Part shown: one piece after another, positions 59,929-64,000 of the stretch
Layout: each line of letters begins with the position of its first letter
How positions within the stretch are numbered: the stretch's first letter is position 1
Assembly (NCBI RefSeq): GCF_013046825.1
Contig: NZ_CP053187.1
Span: 2,204,001 to 2,268,000, forward strand
DNA length: 64,000 nt
Source of the DNA: Turicibacter sanguinis
Lineage (GTDB): Bacteria; Bacillota_I; Bacilli_A; MOL361; Turicibacteraceae
Reading direction: 5' to 3'
Made by a program: the position numbers and the translations under genes
The notes under the pieces: generated by a model
Databases searched by the model: none
Told to the model about the DNA's origin: nothing
What the model saw: only the letters and a program-made list of their open reading frames with translations

Positions 59929-59979
59929 TATAAGGTTAAAAGGAACCACTACATTCTATTAACCAGTATAGAGTTTGAC
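59929..59979 (-). terminator. Terminator of cotD-like gene
   Basis: Outer stem AACTCTATA with TATAGAGTT and inner GGTTAA/TTAACC; on the minus strand it ends in TTTTT. Confidence 0.6.
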
Positions 59980-60005
59980 ACTATAATCCCATTTTATATT
60001 TTATA

Positions 60006-60455
60006 TTACATTAAAGGAAAATTTTGAGACGTAACTGTTCCTTGCCCTGCAGACATTGTTCCGGTTGTTTGGGTTGGATAGGGAACAAATGATTGTTGTA
60101 CCACTTGAGTAGGTGCAATGGTTTGTTGGACGACTTGCGTTTGGTTTTGTTGTAAGAATGGTTGTTGCATGATAGGAGTTGCAACAGGTTGAGGTGTAGC
60201 AAGGTATTCATCATAATAATAAGCTTCGGTTGTTTGACTCGGTGCAGTTACATAGTTATGTTGCGTATGATGATGATGAATATTTCGAATCACAACTGGT
60301 TTGATATGATCAACACGATGATAGTGATGTTGTTGATAAGGGCAAACTGTAGTTGGTTCTACCACCTGGCAACATGTTTCGTATGGCCCCATTGGTGGCA
60401 TAGCAGGTGTCATTGGCGTAGGATTACATCCTGAGCATCTAGTATTTGTATTCAT
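60006..60455 (-). CDS. CotD-family spore coat protein
   Basis: 149 aa, rich in His, Tyr, Gln, Thr and Pro. The core CCQVVEPTTVCPYQQHHYHR then VDHIKPVVIRNIHHHHTQHN follows the CotD pattern of a CC/C block, a V-x-H-I-x-P stretch and His-rich repeats. The C-terminal Gln/Val-rich tail (VVQQTIAPTQVVQQ) is longer than in Bacillus CotD. It should be an inner-coat protein of the endospore, made in the mother cell. AAAGGATG precedes ATG 60455 on this strand; no certain sigma-K or sigma-E promoter is seen. This is the best evidence for sporulation in the window. Confidence 0.78.
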   Translation of the reverse strand: MNTNTRCSGCNPTPMTPAMPPMGPYETCCQVVEPTTVCPYQQHHYHRVDHIKPVVIRNIHHHHTQHNYVTAPSQTTEAYYYDEYLATPQPVATPIMQQPFLQQNQTQVVQQTIAPTQVVQQSFVPYPTQTTGTMSAGQGTVTSQNFPLM

Positions 60456-60580
60456 GATTTAGAACATCCTTTCATTTTGTAATTCAGTTACAGTATAGTA
60501 TATTATCTTGGCTTATTTTTGAATGGTTTTGAGCCTATCACAAAATAAAAATTGAAAGGATTCTTTTACTTTTTATTGTT
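60456..60580. other. Upstream region of cotD-like gene
   Basis: AT-rich, presumably carries the cotD-like promoter; nothing else is seen. Confidence 0.35.
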
Positions 60581-61075
60581 TTAGAAAGCAACATTGATCA
60601 TCCCAATAATTAGTGAGGATGAACTGTCAAACGGATAAAATATAATCGGATTGATTTTACTCAGAAATAGAGTAGCCATGATATCTGATTTCATGTTTCT
60701 AATCATAACTACAATAACGCTTTGAAAAATCACAATCGCATCAAGATGCAAGATTCTTCCTTGATAGTCAGGAGAAGCCTCAGATTTATTATAAGATAAA
60801 TACGGGATGGAAATTTGAAGTCAAATTGAGCTTATTATGAAAAAGAAGACTTTGGTGTTGGATTTGCTATTTAGAAGTGAAGCATATCTGTGAATTTTCA
60901 GTTTCTGTCATGAATGCTTGACGGATTCCTGTTAGTTTAATACGTTTTCCATTAAAATCAGAAATTTAAATCATTCATTCGAATAAGTATTATAGGTGAT
61001 GATATCTTCATTTTATACCGATTACTCCTTTTATAAAGGCACTGTCGTTACTTCTAAAAATTCAACAATATAGGT
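60581..61075 (-). pseudogene. Decayed gene of unknown identity
   Basis: The minus strand reads as protein in changing frames: IVEFLEVTTVPL, then EDIITYNTYSNE, DFNGKRIKLTGIRQAFMTET with a stop after SQICFTSK, then SEASPDYQGRILHLDAIVIF and MIRNMKSDIMATLFLSKINP, ending IIGMINVAF before TAA at 60581-60583. Several stops and frameshifts break it, and no intact start is seen. Base composition and codon pattern look like a former real gene. I do not recognise it. Confidence 0.4.
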
Positions 61076-61089
61076 TAAATAAAGACATA

Positions 61090-61117
61090 AAAAAAAGAGC
61101 CATTGGCTCTTTTTTTA
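61090..61117. terminator. Terminator of phosphodiesterase gene
   Basis: Stem AAAAAAGAGCC with GGCTCTTTTTT around ATT; A and T runs on both sides. Confidence 0.85.
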
Positions 61118-62260
61118 TGATTCAATGATGATTAAAGGAACCATCATTTCTTCTTTTGTTAATCCGGCATGAGTAGCTCCAAAGTCGAATCGTTTGGTAG
61201 TCATAGCTAAATAGCCAAGTACTTTTTTACCGGTTGCACATGCAAGGTAATCTCCGAGGAAATCAGTTGTTTTTCGGTGTGATAGTCCTTGTCCAAATAG
61301 TTGTTGATTCAGGACTTCTTGTTTGCTTAATAGGATGAATTCTTCTCCAAATAATCGGTTAAAACGCTCTTCAAATGCTTGCTTCATTTCAGGCTTAATG
61401 AAAAATGAAACGGCACGTTTTTCAATTGAAGGTGGCATGATAAAGCACTCATCTAATTCTTCGTATTCATTTAAATAAATGGTCGGTTCAACATCAATTA
61501 ATCCATGATCAGCTGATGCAATAAATAAGGTATTAGATGTTGTTTCTACGATTTGTTTAAATAAATCATTAATTTCTTTTATTTTTTCTTTTGTTTCGTT
61601 TGAGTAGCATCCTGTTGAGTGCATTGTTTTATCTGGATCTGGCCAGTAAACAAAGATAAATTTATCATGAGGTGCATCGCAAAGTTTTTTTAACTCTGTA
61701 AAGACTTCTTTTGCTGATTCAACGCCTATTTTTGTGTTTTTACCTTGATACGCAATATAAGCGGGTTCTATCATGTAAGTTTTAATGCGTTGGTTCGTCG
61801 TTTGTTCAATTTTATCAAGAATATGTTCATACGGCATACAAGTGTGACCAGCATGTGGAGCGTCAATTTTTTCACCACTATAGCTATCCGTATTAATGAA
61901 GGTATCAATAAAACGTCCGTATTCTTTAAAGTATAAAGACCAGCCAAGCCATCCGTGTTCATTTGGTGATTTTCCACTGTAGTAAGCCGTCATTGCAGCT
62001 GTTGTCGTAGAAGGAAACACAGAGGTTAATTCTTTTATGATGTTTTGGTTTATAAAATCATCTGCTTTTAAATTTTGATTTAACATATCAATTCCCATTC
62101 CATCAAAAACCATTAAGACAACGTTTTGATGAGGTTTGTTTAAGGAGTTAGATAAGTCTTCAATCGTTGAGTAGTTAGATTCAATACCATAATGAGTTAA
62201 AATCGTAGAAATGGTATTCATAATACTATTGTTATAGTCTGGGTAGACAATATTTTTCAT
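61115..62260 (-). CDS. Alkaline phosphatase-superfamily protein (phosphodiesterase/pyrophosphatase type)
   Basis: Start at ATG 62260 behind AGAGGTG (381 aa); the longer frame to 62299 has no ribosome site. Metal and nucleophile pattern: MVFDGMGIDML (Asp), VFPSTTTAAMTAYYSG (nucleophile Thr), PDPDKTMHSTG (Asp and His), ASADHGLID (Asp-His), and ATHAGLTKEEMMVPLI with the final His. This is the type I phosphodiesterase/nucleotide pyrophosphatase fold, which cleaves phosphodiester, phosphonate or pyrophosphate bonds. No signal peptide, so cytoplasmic. A minus-strand -10 TATAAT lies at 62288-62293. Confidence 0.87.
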   Translation of the reverse strand: MKNIVYPDYNNSIMNTISTILTHYGIESNYSTIEDLSNSLNKPHQNVVLMVFDGMGIDMLNQNLKADDFINQNIIKELTSVFPSTTTAAMTAYYSGKSPNEHGWLGWSLYFKEYGRFIDTFINTDSYSGEKIDAPHAGHTCMPYEHILDKIEQTTNQRIKTYMIEPAYIAYQGKNTKIGVESAKEVFTELKKLCDAPHDKFIFVYWPDPDKTMHSTGCYSNETKEKIKEINDLFKQIVETTSNTLFIASADHGLIDVEPTIYLNEYEELDECFIMPPSIEKRAVSFFIKPEMKQAFEERFNRLFGEEFILLSKQEVLNQQLFGQGLSHRKTTDFLGDYLACATGKKVLGYLAMTTKRFDFGATHAGLTKEEMMVPLIIIES

Positions 62261-62309
62261 TTTTTTCACCTCTTTATTATCTTTTTTATTATAAATCATT
62301 TCCTAATGC

Positions 62310-62610
62310 TTAATCTACCTCAAAGCTTTTTATTTTGAAATTACTATCTTCTAATGTGAGAATTGAATCCGAAAATCTAGTTGCCAAAGTCATATCATGA
62401 GAAACAATGAATTGGCATAATCCCTGTTGTTTTAGTGGGTGAATCAAGTGGATATCAAATCTAGTTATTTTTTGATTTATAAATTCAATGGGAACAAAGT
62501 TATTATCATAACCAATCACAACCACGTCCTCTGAAGTTTGATTTTGGCAAACTGTGAGTATGATGACACATAGGATAAGAAATCGTATATAGTTTAGATT
62601 TTAAATTCAT
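62310..62610 (-). pseudogene. Fusion remnant: amino-acid binding lipoprotein start joined to ABC ATPase end
   Basis: ATG 62610 has AGGAAG before it (MNLKSK...), but the reading frame must shift within the signal peptide to give RFLILCVIILTVC (lipobox Cys) and then QTSEDVVVIGYDNNFVPIEF, the start of a family-3 amino-acid binding protein. After INQKITRFDIHLIHPL the sequence changes to LKQQGLCQFIVSHDMTLATR then FSDSILTLEDSN, the H-loop and C-terminal end of a GlnQ-type ABC ATPase. A large deletion seems to have joined the first and last genes of an amino-acid uptake operon. The intact part 62310-62525 is an open frame only by chance. Confidence 0.6.
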
Positions 62611-62650
62611 TGTTCTTCCTATTAGTTGCGGAAGCGCACGGTTTCATTTA

Positions 62651-62666
62651 GGCTCTTTTGGCGCGC
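62651..62666. other. GC-rich motif like an insertion sequence end
   Basis: GGCTCTTTTGGCGCGC stands out by composition and resembles ISL3-family terminal repeats, which begin GGCTCTTT. No matching second end or transposase is seen in the window. Confidence 0.25.
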
Positions 62667-62688
62667 ATAACATATAAAAGAACAATAA

Positions 62689-62733
62689 AAAAACTCCCGT
62701 CTCTAGCTCATTTACTAGAGGACGGGAGTTTTT
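62689..62733 (-). terminator. Strong hairpin, terminator or attenuator
   Basis: Stem ACTCCCGTC-TCTAG with CTAGA-G-GACGGGAGT, T7 on the minus strand and T5 on the plus strand. It lies about 80 bases upstream of the decayed lipoprotein start, the place of an attenuator in amino-acid transport operons. Confidence 0.7.
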
Positions 62734-62909
62734 AGTATCTCACGAGGCCAACCTCATCAAGTACGACAAATAAAATTTGCTATAGCACGATAACGGGGGC
62801 AAGGGATTCAAAATAGTCTACCTAAAATCGAACTGATTTTTTCGGTGTTTAGCTCAGAGAGGTGTTCCATATTGTTTTAATATTTACACTCACCCTACGG
62901 AAACTCTCT
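62734..62909. other. GC-richer stretch, possible old RNA leader or element remnant
   Basis: Holds CTCACGAGGCC, GAGGTTGGCCTCGTGAG on the minus strand (a 7-bp hairpin), GGGGGCAAGGG and CGATAACG. No known riboswitch or T-box core is recognised. Confidence 0.3.
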
Positions 62910-63065
62910 ATGATTAAAATGAAACCTTTACTATTTCTCTTCATTGTCATTTTTTATCTTAAAACATCCTATAATGCCCAAATGATAAATTGTCAACCAA
63001 ATAGAAATGATTTTAAAAAAAATCAGAATGAAAAAGTATTAAAAGAACAAGGAAAGGCATCCTAA
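62910..63065 (+). CDS. Doubtful small membrane or secreted peptide
   Basis: 51 aa from ATG 62910 (open frame from 62862). One hydrophobic segment (PLLFLFIVIFYL), then a polar Asn/Lys tail. No clear ribosome site. It may be a fragment or chance frame. Confidence 0.25.
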   Translation: MIKMKPLLFLFIVIFYLKTSYNAQMINCQPNRNDFKKNQNEKVLKEQGKAS

Positions 63066-63114
63066 AAATAAGCCAAAACTCTAGTATTTTTGGAACTGGA
63101 TTTACAAATTTCGT

Positions 63115-63143
63115 TGACATTCGACATCTGGAATAGTAGAATT
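63115..63143 (+). promoter_or_regulatory. Consensus promoter of Fur/Zur-type gene
   Basis: -35 TTGACA at 63115-63120, 17 bp, -10 TAGAAT at 63138-63143. Confidence 0.75.
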
Positions 63144-63182
63144 TGAAACTGAGTCCCAATTTCTATTTTGGAGAGGTGTATA

Positions 63183-63608
63183 ATGAATTTTACAAAAGGA
63201 TATAAAACAAGGCAAAGAAGTCAAATATTAGGGTATCTCGCTAATAATTCTGATCGACATATAACGGCAGAGGATATCATGAACCACTTTAGTAAGAAGG
63301 GCGATAAAATTGGAAAATCAACGATTTATCGATATTTGAATGTATTAATAGAAAAAGGTGTTATACGAAAGTATGTCGAGGGAAAAAGTAAGATGGCCTG
63401 TTATCGCTATGTTAAGCAAGTTTGCTCTAAACAAAATATATATCATTTAAAATGTGGTGTGTGTGGTACTATTTTTGATACGGAGTGTGAAGCATTAGAT
63501 GTTGCCGTTGTTTCTTTAGCTAGGAAGAAACATTTTACTTTAAATTTAAAAGAGACATTATTTTACGGTGTCTGTGAACACTGTTTGAAGGAAAAGAAAG
63601 ACGAGTAG
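63183..63608 (+). CDS. Fur-family metal regulator (Zur-like)
   Basis: ATG 63183 behind GGAGAGGTG (141 aa). N-terminal winged helix: ILGYLANNSDRHITAEDIMN and GKSTIYRYLNVLIEKGVIRK, the Fur DNA-binding fold. C-terminal half has CGVCGTIFDTEC and GVCEHCLKEK, two CxxC sets for a structural zinc, and HLKC. The pattern fits Fur/Zur/PerR proteins; the regulatory metal is not certain, but Zur is favoured by the spacing of cysteines. It has a strong promoter and is followed 16 bases later by the YhgE-like gene. The Fur boxes at 37.5 and 41.0 kb may be bound by this or another Fur protein. Confidence 0.82.
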   Translation: MNFTKGYKTRQRSQILGYLANNSDRHITAEDIMNHFSKKGDKIGKSTIYRYLNVLIEKGVIRKYVEGKSKMACYRYVKQVCSKQNIYHLKCGVCGTIFDTECEALDVAVVSLARKKHFTLNLKETLFYGVCEHCLKEKKDE

Positions 63609-63624
63609 AAAGAAGAGAAAAGTT

Positions 63625-64000
63625 ATGTTAAAAAATATTTTTAAAATTTATATTGAGGATTTAAAGCGTATCTTCACAAATTATGCTGCTTTCGTTGTCA
63701 TTTTAGCACTGTGTATTTTACCATCACTTTATGCTTGGTTTAATATTAAAGCCTCTTGGGATCCATATTCTCAAGAAGCCACAAGCCAAATTAAAATTGG
63801 AGTGGTAAATAATGATGAGGGAACGATACTAAATGGAGAAGCAGTTAATATCGGAGACCAAGTTATTGAAGAATTGAAAAAAAATGATCTCATGGGATGG
63901 CAATTTGTAAGTGAAGAAGAAGCTGAAAAGGCACTGGATGAGGGAACATACTATGCAACGTTAACCATTCCAGGTAGTTTTTCAAATGATCTTACCTCTT
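63625..64000 (+). CDS. YhgE/Pip-family membrane protein, N-terminal part (cut by window edge)
   Basis: First 125 residues only. A short N-terminal tail (MLKNIFKIYIEDLKRIFTNY), then one membrane helix (FVVILALCILPSLYAWFNI), then an extracellular region with SWDPYSQEATSQIKIGVVNN and DEGTILNGEAVNIGDQV. This is the start of YhgE/Pip (phage infection protein) family, typically 700-900 aa with C-terminal ABC-2-like helices. AGAAGAGAAAAG precedes ATG 63625. The gene lies 16 bases after the Fur-type gene, so likely co-transcribed. Confidence 0.8.
   Translation, partial: MLKNIFKIYIEDLKRIFTNYAAFVVILALCILPSLYAWFNIKASWDPYSQEATSQIKIGVVNNDEGTILNGEAVNIGDQVIEELKKNDLMGWQFVSEEEAEKALDEGTYYATLTIPGSFSNDLTS

Noticed and set aside
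62310-62525. 71-codon minus-strand frame taken as an intact gene
   Set aside because: It is the middle of a fusion remnant that continues upstream into a lipoprotein signal and has no ribosome site of its own.
1-64000. CRISPR arrays, tRNA and rRNA genes, prophage
   Set aside because: No regularly spaced repeats, no cloverleaf or rRNA-like segments, and no block of phage structural genes were seen by eye.

Overview
The window is AT-rich DNA from a low-GC, spore-forming, anaerobic Firmicute. The support is direct: Shine-Dalgarno sites of the GGAGG type, frequent TTG/GTG starts, extended -10 promoters (TGnTATAAT), short intrinsic terminators after almost every unit, a CotD-like spore coat gene, and an anaerobic sulfite reductase operon (asrABC) beside a clostridial-type nitrate reductase operon. 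A gut Turicibacter or Erysipelotrichia-type organism is my best guess; this is inference, and no rRNA or tRNA lies in the window to test it.

Layout. 0-9.4 kb: end of a YolD-like gene, a membrane-anchored ComEC-type metallo-beta-lactamase protein, an orphan peptide-binding protein, an ABC-F ATPase, two unknown genes, and an XPD/DinG-type helicase with a nuclease-like N-terminus. 9.4-13.5 kb: a MarR regulator with two operator palindromes and a heterodimeric ABC drug exporter (translationally overlapped genes). 13.7-24.4 kb: housekeeping and solitary genes (sugar transferase, PepT, signal peptidase, RluA-type pseudouridine synthase, cytidine deaminase, a gluzincin peptidase overlapped with a ParB-like gene, an Mrr-like membrane protein, DUF92, a methyltransferase, a short primary-like sigma factor). 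24.6-36.2 kb: pirin, galE, VanZ-like, lipoproteins, a polysaccharide deacetylase, a YjeM-like permease and the TldD/PmbA pair, with decayed genes between them. 36.8-42.3 kb: a sortase, then an iron (Fur-box) controlled block of two CydDC-like ABC half-exporters, a YgbA-type protein, a DUF454 protein and a small membrane protein.

The most coherent region is 42.5-52.1 kb. A Crp/Fnr-type regulator, whose frame is broken at a run of eight A, lies just upstream of two tandem Crp/Fnr-like operators. These sit two helical turns apart, at about -62.5 and -41.5 relative to a predicted asr promoter. Next come asrABC (dissimilatory sulfite reductase), then a catalytic molybdoenzyme, a polyferredoxin and an FAD oxidoreductase matching in size and order the nar operon known from Clostridium perfringens, and then two tandem paralogous TDT-family transporters, a family that includes sulfite exporters. 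Together this looks like one locus for anaerobic sulfite and nitrate/nitrite use.

52-64 kb holds an iron-type alcohol dehydrogenase, a CDF metal exporter, Bcp, YaaA, an EFR1-type ferredoxin, a PtsG-like glucose-family PTS transporter with a near-perfect cre site, CotD, a phosphodiesterase-superfamily protein, a Fur/Zur-type regulator and the start of a YhgE/Pip-like protein. Several decayed genes are readable by eye: a glycosyltransferase tail (about 17.8 kb), a CotX/V-like coat gene (25.5-26.1 kb), an unidentified gene (60.6-61.1 kb), and a fusion remnant joining the start of an amino-acid binding lipoprotein to the end of an ABC ATPase (62.3-62.6 kb). Several starts were moved from the longest open frame because of Shine-Dalgarno or promoter position. 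All promoter, operator and terminator calls are by eye.
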